Assembly (NCBI GenBank): GCA_964595205.1
Contig: CAZQOQ010000036.1
Span: 1 to 64,000, forward strand
Source of the DNA: JADKIH01 sp964595205
GTDB lineage: Bacteria; Bacteroidota; Bacteroidia; AKYH767-A; 2013-40CM-41-45
Length of the DNA: 64,000 nt
Direction: 5' to 3'
Shown: piece by piece, positions 1 to 9,032 of the stretch
Numbering within the stretch: position 1 is the stretch's first letter
How the letters are laid out: the number at the start of each line of letters is the position of its first letter
Made by a program: the position numbers and the translations under genes
Notes under the pieces: generated by a model
Databases searched by the model: none
Seen by the model: only the letters and a program-made list of their open reading frames with translations
What the model was told of the DNA's origin: nothing

Positions 1-107
1 TTCTTTTTTGGAATTTGGTCCTTCGTGTATTTGATCTGCTGTCCGCCAACCGGTGGATAGCCATGCATGTGGGGAAAAGAAGGGGTCACATGCATGGCGT
101 CAGCCAT
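1..107 (-). CDS. possible 5' end of a gene running off the left edge
   Basis: A minus-strand frame opens with ATG at 107 and stays open for 35 codons to the edge of the window, beginning MADAMHVTPSFPHMHGYPP. I do not recognise the family. The frame is short, and part of it coincides with an 11-bp inverted repeat at 61-97, so chance openness is a real alternative. Only the sequence to the left can settle it. Confidence 0.3.
   Translation of the reverse strand, partial: MADAMHVTPSFPHMHGYPPVGGQQIKYTKDQIPKK
61..97. repeat. 11-bp perfect inverted repeat
   Basis: CCATGCATGTG at 61-71 is the exact reverse complement of CACATGCATGG at 87-97, with a purine-rich 15-nt loop. It could be a hairpin or a dimeric operator. 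It lies inside the doubtful edge frame 1-107. Confidence 0.6.
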
Positions 108-510
108 TTTTATTTTCCATTGAATTTACCGGATTGAAAAAAAGAGAACAAACAGGGCACAGCGATTTCGTTCTGCGCCCCGGGGCAGAATGTATGTATC
201 ATCGAAATTTCTGCAGTTGAACGACTGCTTCAACTTCCCGCTTATTCCTGGCCGGATACACGAAGCAATGGCTCATAACTTCCTTGCATCATCAGGTAAG
301 AAAATAATCCGGTTCCCCGGTCTAATTTCCATCCTGGATCGATGACAAATTCATTTGGCGATTTGATTAATGTCCTTTTTCCCGCAATGAACAGGCTATA
401 TGTTTTTTGACAATGAGTTGTCTTCTGTGTTTTAAAAGAGATTCTATTAAAAGTTATATTTGAAAAAAAATAAAATTCCCAAACGAGGATTTATTCATAT
501 TAACTTCTCT
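108..510. other. intergenic stretch without a recognised gene
   Basis: About 400 bases with no convincing reading frame or RNA gene. A weak -7-like box TATGTTTT at 399-406 could drive the secreted-protein gene to the right. I see no repeat array here. Confidence 0.5.
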
Positions 511-2286
511 ATGAATTTAAAATTCAAATATTTCAAACCGGCTTTATTGATCAGTATTTCCCAGGTTTATATTACCGCTCCGGAAGCGCAGACATTCACT
601 AAAATTAATTCCGGTCCCGTCGTCACTACTCCGGGCGATTCAAGGAGTGTAAACTGGGTCGACATAAATGATGATGGATTGATCGACCTGTTTATTTCCA
701 ATGGTAAATCAGGCGGGCAAAATAACATGCTGTACGTAAATAATGGAGGAGGGAATTTTTCCGAAGTACTCTCAGATACCATTGTAAAGGATAACAAGCC
801 AAGCGACGGCGCCACCTTTGCCGATTGTGATAACGACGGCGATCCCGACGCCTTCGTTGTAAACTGGTATAATCAAAACAATCTTTTCTATGTTAATGAC
901 GGAACGGGAACGTTCTCTCAGACTCCCGTTGCACCGGTGGTTTTGTCAGGCGGATACAGTGAAACTGCCTCATGGGGAGACTATGACAATGACGGCTTGC
1001 TGGATCTATATGTTACCCGAAGCGGAGGAACTGCCTCAACAAATAAGAATTTGCTCTTTCATAATGAAGGCGGCAATACTTTCACGAAAATTAATACCGG
1101 TGATCCCGTCACCGATGCCTTTATTTCAAGGTCGGTGAACTGGACTGACATCGATAGTGATGGAGATCCCGATCTGTTTGTTACCAATGAAGGAAATACG
1201 AACAACAACGAAAACATATACCGAAACGACAGCAATGGAATTTTTACAAAAATAACTGCAGGCCCGTTACTCAACAATGGCGCCTATACGATGAGCAGCA
1301 GCTGGGGTGATTACGACAATGATGGTGACCTCGACGTTTTCCTTGCCAACGACCAGGCAAGCAATGCGCTCTTCAGGAACGACGGCAATTTCAATTTTAC
1401 AAAAGTGATCGACACCGTTTCAAGTACAAACGATCATTCGTTCAGCTCCGCATGGAGCGATATCGATAATGACGGCGACATTGATTTATTCGTAACAAAT
1501 TCTTTCTTCACGCCTGATAAACAGGTTAATTTTCTTTATCTGAACAATGGAAACGGTTCATTCACCAGGGTAAATAATACTCCCCCGGCCATCGATTCTT
1601 CCTGGTCGTACGGATGCGCATTCGGGGACTACGATAACGATGGCTTCCAGGATCTGGCCGTTGCCACGGTAGAATTCGGCGGCACAGACGAAACAGATTT
1701 CCTGTATCAAAACGATGGAAACAGTAATCATTTCCTCACAGTAAAACTTACCGGTACGTTGTCCAATAAATCAGCGATCGGAACAAAAATCAGGGTGAGG
1801 TCAGTTATTAACGGTAATACCGTGTGGCAGATGCGGGAAATCTCAGGTCAGTCATCGTATTGCGGACAAAATGATTTACGTGCGCACTTTGGATTAGGTG
1901 ACGCTTTACTTGCCGATTCTGTTGTTGTTGAATGGCGCTCGGGCACGACTGAAGTTTATACAAATATCAGCAGTGATCAGTTTATAACCATCATGGAAGG
2001 ACAAGGCGTTACCCTTACAAGCATGATTGATCAGAAACCGGATATCAGGGTTTTTCCTAATCCTACTCCCGGACGAATTATTATAACCCGGGAATACATT
2101 GAAGCGGGAAGTGTAATTTCAATATCCGATTCAAAGGGTGACGAAGTTTATAAAAGGACAGTTACAGACACACCAGGAGATATTGTAGTTGAATTAGATG
2201 ATCAGGCCGGGAAATTACCCGGCGTTTACTACCTGAGCATTACCTGTAAATCGGGTAAGTGGTTTAAGAGAATAATAAAACTCTGA
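511..2286 (+). CDS. secreted FG-GAP/VCBS repeat protein with ASPIC/UnbV domain and T9SS sorting domain
   Basis: About 591 residues. The ATG at 511 is preferred over an upstream TTG at 460 because it places the basic-hydrophobic signal peptide (cleavage near APEAQ) at the N-terminus. Roughly residues 50-385 contain seven or so FG-GAP/VCBS units with calcium-loop signatures such as DINDDGLIDLF and DYDNDGDLDVF, expected to fold as a beta-propeller. Residues about 410-490 match the ASPIC/UnbV (CRTAC1-like) domain. The last 80 residues carry the YPNP-like motif VFPNPTPGR and a basic end (KRIIKL), a type A T9SS sorting domain. The protein is probably exported and attached to the cell surface. Its ligand is unknown, and it stands alone. 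Confidence 0.88.
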   Translation: MNLKFKYFKPALLISISQVYITAPEAQTFTKINSGPVVTTPGDSRSVNWVDINDDGLIDLFISNGKSGGQNNMLYVNNGGGNFSEVLSDTIVKDNKPSDGATFADCDNDGDPDAFVVNWYNQNNLFYVNDGTGTFSQTPVAPVVLSGGYSETASWGDYDNDGLLDLYVTRSGGTASTNKNLLFHNEGGNTFTKINTGDPVTDAFISRSVNWTDIDSDGDPDLFVTNEGNTNNNENIYRNDSNGIFTKITAGPLLNNGAYTMSSSWGDYDNDGDLDVFLANDQASNALFRNDGNFNFTKVIDTVSSTNDHSFSSAWSDIDNDGDIDLFVTNSFFTPDKQVNFLYLNNGNGSFTRVNNTPPAIDSSWSYGCAFGDYDNDGFQDLAVATVEFGGTDETDFLYQNDGNSNHFLTVKLTGTLSNKSAIGTKIRVRSVINGNTVWQMREISGQSSYCGQNDLRAHFGLGDALLADSVVVEWRSGTTEVYTNISSDQFITIMEGQGVTLTSMIDQKPDIRVFPNPTPGRIIITREYIEAGSVISISDSKGDEVYKRTVTDTPGDIVVELDDQAGKLPGVYYLSITCKSGKWFKRIIKL

Positions 2287-2546
2287 AATAAATATTTGCA
2301 TTTTTAAATCACTTCTTCTCCGGCGAATGTGCCTGCATATTTACCGGACTTTTTAAATTTAACCTGATTTTTTATTCGTTTTCCGGATTTCAGGACTGAA
2401 TTTAGTCCGGATTACCATTATTCTTTTGAAAAGGTAAAATGATAATTTTTTGTTTTTATTTTGATAAAGCCTTATATTGCATAGAGTAAATCAGGTTGCT
2501 GATTTAATTCAATATACTTTTCAAAAACAATTATACTTCTGTTATC

Positions 2547-3356
2547 ATGAAAAAAATATTCTTATCCATCGCAATTTTATTAGTACAGCATTGTGTTACA
2601 ATAAGCCAGACATTGAGTCCGCAAGTACTTGCGACAGCCGGTGGATATTTCACGGGCGGAGGCAATTCACTTTCCTGGACCCTTGGCGAAACGTTTACTA
2701 CTACCCTGCAGGGTGGAGGAGTAATCCTTACGCAGGGACAGCAGCAACCGTATGTCGAACTTACAATTTTGAATTTAAAAATGTACCTCGGTGCTTTTTA
2801 TACCGGGGCCGGTTTAATGGATAATTCCGGAAGCGGAGGTTGTTTGTATTTAACAAATGTTTCACCCGATCCATTGGATGTGGATTCGGTAATTATCAGT
2901 GCAATGGCTGCAGATGCGCCACATACACTTGTTGATGCCCAGGTTGGAATTTTAAAAACGAATGGCGACGTTACCGTTAAATTCGGTTCAGCCGTCCATT
3001 CAAATACATCGTATTATATAAAAATCAAACACAGAAATTCCATTGAGACTTGGAGTAAAACACCGGTTTTGTTTTTAAATACAACCACATACTCCTTTAC
3101 TTCTGCTGCTTCACAGGCATATGGTGATAATGAAATGGCAACCGGAGATAATCTTTATTATGCAATTTACAGCGGAGATGTAAACCAGGATGGCGCCATC
3201 GATGGATCAGATTTTCTTGATCTGGATAATGCCATACAGAATGGGGACGGTGGTTATGCAATCGGCGATATGAATGGTGATGGTGCAGTTGACGGCAATG
3301 ATTTCCTGGCAATGGATGTTAATATCCAGGCTGGAGTTGGCGCAGCAGTTCCGTAG
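2547..3356 (+). CDS. secreted protein with dockerin-like calcium-binding repeats
   Basis: 269 residues. A signal peptide (MKKIFLSIAILL, cleavage near TISQ) is followed by a segment typical of Bacteroidota secreted proteins (ATAGGYFTGGGNSLSWTLGE). The middle resembles the beta-rich domain with the YYIKIKHRNSIETWSK signature. The C-terminus holds two dockerin type I-like EF loops, GDVNQDGAIDGSDF and GDMNGDGAVDGNDF. Unlike most relatives it ends right after these loops and lacks a YPNP-type T9SS sorting domain. It may therefore rely on another anchor or stay periplasmic. A hairpin terminator follows 27 bases after the stop codon. Confidence 0.8.
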   Translation: MKKIFLSIAILLVQHCVTISQTLSPQVLATAGGYFTGGGNSLSWTLGETFTTTLQGGGVILTQGQQQPYVELTILNLKMYLGAFYTGAGLMDNSGSGGCLYLTNVSPDPLDVDSVIISAMAADAPHTLVDAQVGILKTNGDVTVKFGSAVHSNTSYYIKIKHRNSIETWSKTPVLFLNTTTYSFTSAASQAYGDNEMATGDNLYYAIYSGDVNQDGAIDGSDFLDLDNAIQNGDGGYAIGDMNGDGAVDGNDFLAMDVNIQAGVGAAVP

Positions 3357-3383
3357 AAAAAAATCGAAATCAGATATAAAATA

Positions 3384-3413
3384 AAAACAGCACCGGTTTT
3401 CCAGTGCTGTTTT
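3384..3413. terminator. bidirectional hairpin terminator
   Basis: A 13-bp stem (AAAACAGCACCGG at 3384-3396, partner at 3401-3413) with one mismatch and a TTTT loop. It has A/T tails on both sides and sits between two convergent genes. Confidence 0.85.
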
Positions 3414-3440
3414 ATTTTGACGCTGCCGTCAAAGCAATCA

Positions 3441-3977
3441 TTAAAGTGATTTAGCCATCATGGCTTCTTCCATTTCAGCAGTAGGGCCGTACAAATCCGG
3501 CTGAACAGCGCCAACTAAACGATAGTAAGAAGTTAATTGTCCGCGATGATGAACGGTATCCAGTAACATCATCCAGCAAATCTGCATGAGCGGTTCTTCC
3601 ATTATCTTCATCGTACCCCAATAGGCCGGAATTTTCTTAGTCATCCAGGTATTGTCATCGATCTTTTTCAGGGCATCGATCAGCTTTTTGGAATACTCTT
3701 CTGTGGATTTGGCAGCTGTCTCAACATCTTTATAGATGCCGGGACCATTAAGATCGAACTGGCCTTCGTTAACGAGATCAATTTTTCCTTCAGTAATACC
3801 CTGGTAAAGTTCTTTCGCATGGGGACCGATATGGTTTACGATTTCCCACGGCGAACGGAATTTAGGATGATGTTTGGTGTTGAGTCTGGCAATGTCGTTC
3901 GGAAGTGAACGAAATGCTTTCGTTGTAACGCCGCTCTCGCGTTCCCAGGTGTTGATAAAGAATTCCTTGTTTGTCAT
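3441..3977 (-). CDS. DinB-fold protein
   Basis: 178 residues with the DinB four-helix layout. Candidate metal ligands are His49 (WEIVNHIGPH) and His143/His144 (LLDTVHHRGQLTSYYR). DinB-superfamily proteins are metal-dependent thiol transferases or, often, proteins of unknown substrate. Nothing here points to a particular thiol. It is transcribed alone and convergent with the dockerin-like gene. The start follows from the ATG at 3977. Confidence 0.82.
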   Translation of the reverse strand: MTNKEFFINTWERESGVTTKAFRSLPNDIARLNTKHHPKFRSPWEIVNHIGPHAKELYQGITEGKIDLVNEGQFDLNGPGIYKDVETAAKSTEEYSKKLIDALKKIDDNTWMTKKIPAYWGTMKIMEEPLMQICWMMLLDTVHHRGQLTSYYRLVGAVQPDLYGPTAEMEEAMMAKSL

Positions 3978-4348
3978 GACGATTAAGTTTTATAATTCAA
4001 TGATGAAATTATAGATTAATTTCTCAATTATGCTTTCCTGTTGAGAAATTTTTGGTTAACAAGGATATTTCACCCCATAAAAACCGGTTACGGCTTATAA
4101 ATTTAATCGCTTTACGTAAAACTGCCTGTTAGAGCTTTTTTTATTTGGGTACTTTTAGTCCGACCTGGTCAGGTAATAGAAGTCATAGTAGGTATTTCCT
4201 GTCAGTCATCTAAATCTATTATAAGTCGTTTCTTGTTGAATTACTTCCTCAAATATTCACCCATCTATTTGGCCATTCGTCAAAATGCGGTTGAGGCAAT
4301 TAAATAAAATGATACCTTACATGCTGTAAACCCCAATACTGAGCTCCT
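3978..4348. other. 371-bp divergent intergenic region
   Basis: This region separates the DinB-like gene (-) from the PorG-like gene (+). It holds a 9-bp inverted repeat (ATTTCTCAA at 4019-4027, TTGAGAAAT at 4041-4049), a small palindrome (ACCTG at 4163-4167, CAGGT at 4170-4174) and a weak promoter for the right-hand gene (TTG at 4291-4293, TACCTTAC at 4313-4320, spacing 19). No gene is seen. Confidence 0.5.
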
Positions 4349-5356
4349 ATGAAAAACAAATTCTTTCTCTTACTGCTTTTGCTGTTTGCATCGATGTCGC
4401 TTTCTGCTCAACGTACTGCCGTTATTGGTATTTCCGGGGGAGTGACGAATTACATTGGCGATTTGGGGAATGAGAAACTCTTTCCATATTCTTCCGCCAA
4501 TGCAGGAACTTCAATAACAATTCGCGACTTCATCAATGACCCGAAAAAGACGGGAACCCGTTTTTCTATCCTCGATATGCAGGTTCGTTTCAGCTGGCAC
4601 CGGTTGCAATATGACGAGACGGAACCGATTGGTGATAAGAAGGGTGAAGACCTCAGAAATTATAAAAGAGGCATTGGTTTCCGCAACGATGTATTTGGTA
4701 CAGAGGTAGGTTTTACTTACAACATATTTCCAAACCTGTTCTCCCCGCTGAATAAGCAGAAATACAGCTTCTTTTTTATGACCGGTATCGGAGCTTTTTA
4801 TGGTCAGCCAAAAGCTGATTTGTTTTATGGCAGCCCATCTTCAGAAAATAAATATTACCATTGGAGCGACGGAACCATGCGTGATGCTGCCGAAAATCCT
4901 TATGGCCTGGGTAATGAAATTAAAAAAGATGGCATTTATGAGACCAACCTGCGCGACTGGCATACGGAAGGCCAGGGTTTTAACGGCGAGTTACAGAATA
5001 CAAAGACGTATAATTATCTGAATATAGGCTTTCCTTTCGGTGCAGGCTTCCGTTATTTTTATAACAAATATTTGACATTCTCTGCTGAGTTTAACTACTA
5101 CTACTTCCTCACCGATTACCTCGATGATGTAAGTGATCGTTATGCAACATATGATGAGCTTAAAATTTCTTTCCCTGATCCTGAAGATTACAATCTTGCA
5201 AAATATATTTCAGACCCTTCCGGAATGGGAACAAATGGTGTCTATTCAACCGCCAGTAAACGCGGTAACCCTGATCAGAAAGATTCTTTTACATACGTGA
5301 GCCTTGAAGCGTCGTACAAGATTACCTGGAAGAAAAAAGGCATCTACGGACAGTAA
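4349..5356 (+). CDS. DUF6089/PorG-like outer-membrane beta-barrel protein
   Basis: 335 residues. There is a clear signal peptide (MKNKFFLLLLLLFASMSLSAQ), then ISGGVTNYIGDLGNEK, which matches the N-terminal strand of DUF6089 proteins. Later segments GAGFRYFYNKYLTFSAEF and FLTDYLDDVSDRY are shared with two paralogues at 53 and 54 kb. PorG of Porphyromonas gingivalis, a T9SS outer-membrane component, belongs to this family. This copy is isolated from the uppS-bamA cluster and has longer loops, so its role may be accessory. A perfect 12-bp stem terminator follows. Confidence 0.8.
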   Translation: MKNKFFLLLLLLFASMSLSAQRTAVIGISGGVTNYIGDLGNEKLFPYSSANAGTSITIRDFINDPKKTGTRFSILDMQVRFSWHRLQYDETEPIGDKKGEDLRNYKRGIGFRNDVFGTEVGFTYNIFPNLFSPLNKQKYSFFFMTGIGAFYGQPKADLFYGSPSSENKYYHWSDGTMRDAAENPYGLGNEIKKDGIYETNLRDWHTEGQGFNGELQNTKTYNYLNIGFPFGAGFRYFYNKYLTFSAEFNYYYFLTDYLDDVSDRYATYDELKISFPDPEDYNLAKYISDPSGMGTNGVYSTASKRGNPDQKDSFTYVSLEASYKITWKKKGIYGQ

Positions 5357-5386
5357 GCTTAACATGAAACAAATCTGTTTGTAGAA

Positions 5387-5414
5387 AGAATGGGTCCCGC
5401 GAGGGACCCATTCT
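5387..5414. terminator. strong bidirectional terminator
   Basis: A perfect 12-bp stem (AGAATGGGTCCC at 5387-5398, partner at 5403-5414) with a GCGA loop, followed by GCTTTT. It lies between the convergent PorG-like and OmpA genes. Confidence 0.9.
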
Positions 5415-5471
5415 GCTTTTATAAGATATTTGACAATCAAAAATCACTACCGGGTAAGCCGGCGGCATCAC

Positions 5472-6506
5472 TCATTTCCTGCTGAATTGTTCAAGCAACT
5501 TAGCAAGGTCGTCTAATTTTGGAGAAAGGATTATTTCGGTCCGCCTGTTCTTTTTCCTTGCTTCAGCAGTGTTTGCACTGTCGATCGGACGGTATGGTCC
5601 TTTGCCGGAAGCGGTTAACCTCGATGGGTCAATCGATTTGTCGTTTAGGATAATTTTCACTACCGACGTAGCACGTAACACACTCAATTCCCAGTTATCA
5701 CGGGCGCCGCTTGGCAGCGTACCGCTGATGGGTACATTATCCGTATGGCCTTCCACAACGATATTGATATCCTTATTGGCCCCCAATACCTGCGATAATT
5801 CCTTCAGTGCATTGGCTCCTTTTTTTTCTATCATGGTGCTTCCTGAAGCAAACAGAAGCTGTTCGTCCATGCTGACATACACACGTCCTTCCTTCTGGAA
5901 AACGGACAAGCCATTATTTTCATAACCCATCAATGCTTTGCTTACCGCCGTCTTCAGCCTGTTTACGGTGCTGTCCACGCTTCTGAGAACAGATTCCAAT
6001 TCGTCTACGCGGGCCTGTTTTACCTTCAAATCTTCCTTAAGTTCATTCAATTTGTTTTCCCTGTCGTTCAGGGCAATCGAATCCCGCATCATATGATCTT
6101 CCCTTCGCTGAAGATCTTCCCGGGTCTTATTCAGCTCCAGGATCAATTTTTTTGTTTCTTCAGAGTTCCCTGCCAGCAGTTTTTCATTGTTGGCTAAGAG
6201 CTTGTCGTACGATTTAGAAAGCTCGTTATAGAGCCCTGACAGCCGCTGATAGCCTGTTCCCATTTCTGTGGTGTCTTTAACGAGCCTGTCGATGTTCCTT
6301 TGTTTCTCTGCGCCTGAGGCTTTCAACTCATTGTTTTCGGTGAGAAGTGATTGATTGCTGCTTTTCAGGGACGCATTTTCATCCTGGCAGGCCTTTTCTT
6401 TTCTGGTCAGGTCTTCGAACTGTCGGGCCGGGACGCAGGCAAACAGGGTAATGGCAATAAGACAAAAAGTAAGGGAATGCCTGATATTATTCGTGGAGAA
6501 TTTCAT
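5472..6506 (-). CDS. OmpA-family lipoprotein with long coiled coil
   Basis: 344 residues. The N-terminus carries a lipobox, LFAC with Cys24, so the protein should be a lipoprotein. Residues about 30-200 form a heptad-rich coiled coil (for example NKTREDLQRREDHMMRD). The last 120 residues are an OmpA-like peptidoglycan-binding domain with VVEGHTDNVP and the closing KKNRRTEIILSP. It probably tethers the outer membrane to the cell wall. It is monocistronic and convergent with the PorG-like gene. Confidence 0.9.
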   Translation of the reverse strand: MKFSTNNIRHSLTFCLIAITLFACVPARQFEDLTRKEKACQDENASLKSSNQSLLTENNELKASGAEKQRNIDRLVKDTTEMGTGYQRLSGLYNELSKSYDKLLANNEKLLAGNSEETKKLILELNKTREDLQRREDHMMRDSIALNDRENKLNELKEDLKVKQARVDELESVLRSVDSTVNRLKTAVSKALMGYENNGLSVFQKEGRVYVSMDEQLLFASGSTMIEKKGANALKELSQVLGANKDINIVVEGHTDNVPISGTLPSGARDNWELSVLRATSVVKIILNDKSIDPSRLTASGKGPYRPIDSANTAEARKKNRRTEIILSPKLDDLAKLLEQFSRK

Positions 6507-6653
6507 AACTTTGGTATTTACCGGGAATTTAGGGATTGAAGGGTAAAATTAGGGTTCAAAAGCTATATGAATTTCCGCTCCGGCATTGAATTTTCAACAA
6601 TCAACCGAGAAACATTTCAATCAAATATTCGTTAATTAATTCTCAATAAGATT

Positions 6654-7370
6654 ATGCAATTCCTGAATAAAAACTGGATCACAGAAAACCAGATTGACTT
6701 CGAGTATAAAAAGTACATTTTGCTTGCATATCTTCAGCATGTAAGCGACAACTTTACAGAGTATCGCCTGTATCCATACCTGAGCGATCTGATCGAGCAT
6801 TACAGGAACCTCAAATCTTTAAAGGACAACAAGCAAAATTTATATAACCTTTTTCCTGAGAGGATGAAGGGGGCAGACCTTGAACAGTTTAAGCTTATAT
6901 CTGAAAAAATCGTTCAGGATGATGCGCTCATGCAGGAAATTGAAAGCATCCTTGATTTTTCAATTCCTCAGATGGAAGTGTACCTGCGAGAGGGGAAGAA
7001 GATCTACGACTTTATTGAAGAACGTTTGAAGATTTTCCCTGTTGGTGTTATTCCCTTGAATTCGGAAAGCGGTTATGTTTTTTTCAAGACAGGTTCAAGT
7101 GTTGATACGTTTGTGTATGAATTTCAGATAAGCATTTTCGAAAATCCACTCGAAAAATACCGGGGTATTCATCTCTCATATCTTAAAACCTATGAGAAGA
7201 GCCTGTCAAATACATTCGAAGCCATAAAATCCGACCTGCTTCTCTTTAACAGGAGTCTGCCTAACCCGGCTACATTTGTCATCGAAACGGAGATGAATAT
7301 TCCCTTCGACGAGACGTTTTTACCGCTGGCAAAACGCAGCCTTGTAAAGCGGATTGCCGGTTCGGCATAA
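6654..7370 (+). CDS. conserved protein of unknown function
   Basis: 238 residues, soluble, with no signal peptide or membrane segment. The first 110 residues are helical and rich in charged positions (YKKYILLAYLQHVSDNFTEYR). The second half alternates beta and helix and contains FPVGVIPLNSESGYVFF and VIETEMNIPFDETFLPLAKRS. I do not recognise a catalytic motif. Its 3' end is only 24 bases from the convergent phospholipase D gene. Codon use resembles its neighbours. Confidence 0.75.
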   Translation: MQFLNKNWITENQIDFEYKKYILLAYLQHVSDNFTEYRLYPYLSDLIEHYRNLKSLKDNKQNLYNLFPERMKGADLEQFKLISEKIVQDDALMQEIESILDFSIPQMEVYLREGKKIYDFIEERLKIFPVGVIPLNSESGYVFFKTGSSVDTFVYEFQISIFENPLEKYRGIHLSYLKTYEKSLSNTFEAIKSDLLLFNRSLPNPATFVIETEMNIPFDETFLPLAKRSLVKRIAGSA

Positions 7371-7394
7371 GTGGTTATATTTTGCACGCGCAGC

Positions 7395-8591
7395 CTACCA
7401 TCGATCCTGTTCTTTTTTCCCTGCCAGAAGTACGGATAGGACAAAGAGAGTTTTTACAAAGCGGTAGGAAATCCACATCGTGAATTTGTATAATAAAGAT
7501 TTGTGCCTGTACATGTTGGCACTCGTAAGTCTTCGGCATTCGTCGGACATGATCTTCTCTATATGCTGTGAAAGTGATTTGGAAAAATCAGCATCTTTAA
7601 TGTCAACATTTAATTCAATATTACTGTAAGTGCTGAGATTGTTTAGATCATAGGAGCCGATTGAGGTCCATTGTTTATCCATGATAAGGACCTTGCCATG
7701 AACATTTGCCAGAGTGTATTCATAAACCCCGACGTTATTGCGAATAAGCCATGCATACAGGTAGCGCCTTGCAAAAACCAGGATCTTTACGTCCGACTGC
7801 TCGGAAATAACGACGTCGATCTTCACGCCGCGCTGGATTGCTTTCCTCATGAGTCTCCTCGTTCTTCCTCCCGGAAGGAAATAACCTCCGACGATAAGAA
7901 TGGATTCTTTTGAGTTGCGCAGGGCTTCACGATAGCTGATGGCAATGTCGTTTTTGTTACGCAGAAAATCATTTCTCCGGGTACGGATCGGTACGATACC
8001 CGGTGAGAGATTTTTTTCGTTTTTTATTTGCAGTAAATTCTTCCTGGACATGTATGAAAATTTCCAGCCCAGCCAGCGCTGCCGGCAGATGAATTGAAGC
8101 CTTCTTGAAATATTGCCCTGCATCACAGCGGCAAAGTCGAGCCATGCGGTTGTTCCGGGAATGTCATTATAATTATCCGAGATGTTTATCCCGCCTACAA
8201 CGGAGGCAAAACCGTCTGCAACAAAAATTTTATGATGCATTCTTCTTCCGATATGAAACCGGCCTTTTGAATACAATTCACCATACTTCTTGATCTGGAT
8301 TCCGGCATTTTTCATCCGGTTAAAATCTTCTGACTTCAGTTTTTGAGAACCATAGGCATCCACAAGAACAAATATCTGTACGTTCCTTCCGGATGCGCGT
8401 ATCAAGGCGTCGCAAATTCTCCTGCCTGTTTCATCAGAAGCGAAAATGTATGTCTGCAGGTGGATCTCGTATTTCGATGCGTCGATCAGTTCTTCGATCT
8501 TGTCGAAATATTTTTTACCGCTTTGTAACCATTCGACCGTATTCCTTAAAGTATAAGGGTTATAGAATTTGCCAGCGTTTATCCGATTCAT
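7395..8591 (-). CDS. phospholipase D / cardiolipin synthase family protein
   Basis: 398 residues with two HKD motifs, HHKIFVADG in the first half and HGKVLIMDK in the second. Each is followed by the typical Gly/Ser/Asn turn (VVGGINISDNY, SIGSYDLNNLS). This double-HKD layout is that of cardiolipin synthases and related phosphatidyltransferases. The N-terminal membrane helices of ClsA are absent, so it looks like the ClsB/C-like soluble form. Substrate cannot be fixed from sequence. Confidence 0.88.
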   Translation of the reverse strand: MNRINAGKFYNPYTLRNTVEWLQSGKKYFDKIEELIDASKYEIHLQTYIFASDETGRRICDALIRASGRNVQIFVLVDAYGSQKLKSEDFNRMKNAGIQIKKYGELYSKGRFHIGRRMHHKIFVADGFASVVGGINISDNYNDIPGTTAWLDFAAVMQGNISRRLQFICRQRWLGWKFSYMSRKNLLQIKNEKNLSPGIVPIRTRRNDFLRNKNDIAISYREALRNSKESILIVGGYFLPGGRTRRLMRKAIQRGVKIDVVISEQSDVKILVFARRYLYAWLIRNNVGVYEYTLANVHGKVLIMDKQWTSIGSYDLNNLSTYSNIELNVDIKDADFSKSLSQHIEKIMSDECRRLTSANMYRHKSLLYKFTMWISYRFVKTLFVLSVLLAGKKEQDRW

Positions 8592-8691
8592 ACTACATCT
8601 ACAGTCGTAAATTCAAATTCTGTCCGGAGCAAGATACAAAATGTTAATAAGCCTGAATTGACCGTCAGGCAAAACTGCCTATTGTCAGGAT

Positions 8692-8720
8692 TTGATTAGT
8701 ATAAAAAAATACTACATTTG
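8692..8720 (+). promoter_or_regulatory. Bacteroidota promoter for the DUF1844 operon
   Basis: TTG at 8692-8694, spacing 18, then an exact TAnnTTTG box (TACATTTG, 8713-8720). The downstream ATG at 8745 is preceded by AGAGGAA, one of the few Shine-Dalgarno-like sites in the window. Confidence 0.75.
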
Positions 8721-8744
8721 TATGTTGTTCAATAAAGAGGAAAT

Positions 8745-9014
8745 ATGAATTCAGACGATCAGTTATTTACTCAATTATTATATATTTTTTATTCTTCGGC
8801 AATGGTTTCCATGGGAAAACTTAAGAATCCTTCGACTGATAAAATCGAGCGGAATCTGGAACAGGCGAAGCAATCGATCAGCATACTCGAACTCATTAAA
8901 GATAAGACGAAGAACAATTTAAACGATACCCAGCAGCGTACGCTGGAAGGGCTGCTCACCGATCTTAGATTGAATTTTGTGGATGAGAGTAATAAAGATT
9001 TAATAAGCTCCTGA
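8745..9014 (+). CDS. DUF1844 domain protein
   Basis: 89 residues, small and helical, with the DUF1844 signature AMVSMGKLKNPSTDKIERNL and the conserved EQAKQSISILELIKDKTKNN segment. The function of the family is unknown. It is the first gene of a two-gene unit and is followed after 18 bases by a membrane-anchored coiled-coil protein. A well-formed promoter lies directly upstream. Confidence 0.85.
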   Translation: MNSDDQLFTQLLYIFYSSAMVSMGKLKNPSTDKIERNLEQAKQSISILELIKDKTKNNLNDTQQRTLEGLLTDLRLNFVDESNKDLISS

Positions 9015-9032
9015 TATTACCCAAACGCAATT

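Noticed and set aside
2477..2824. 115-residue frame overlapping the dockerin-like gene
   Set aside because: It is out of frame with a well-supported secreted protein and has no family features.
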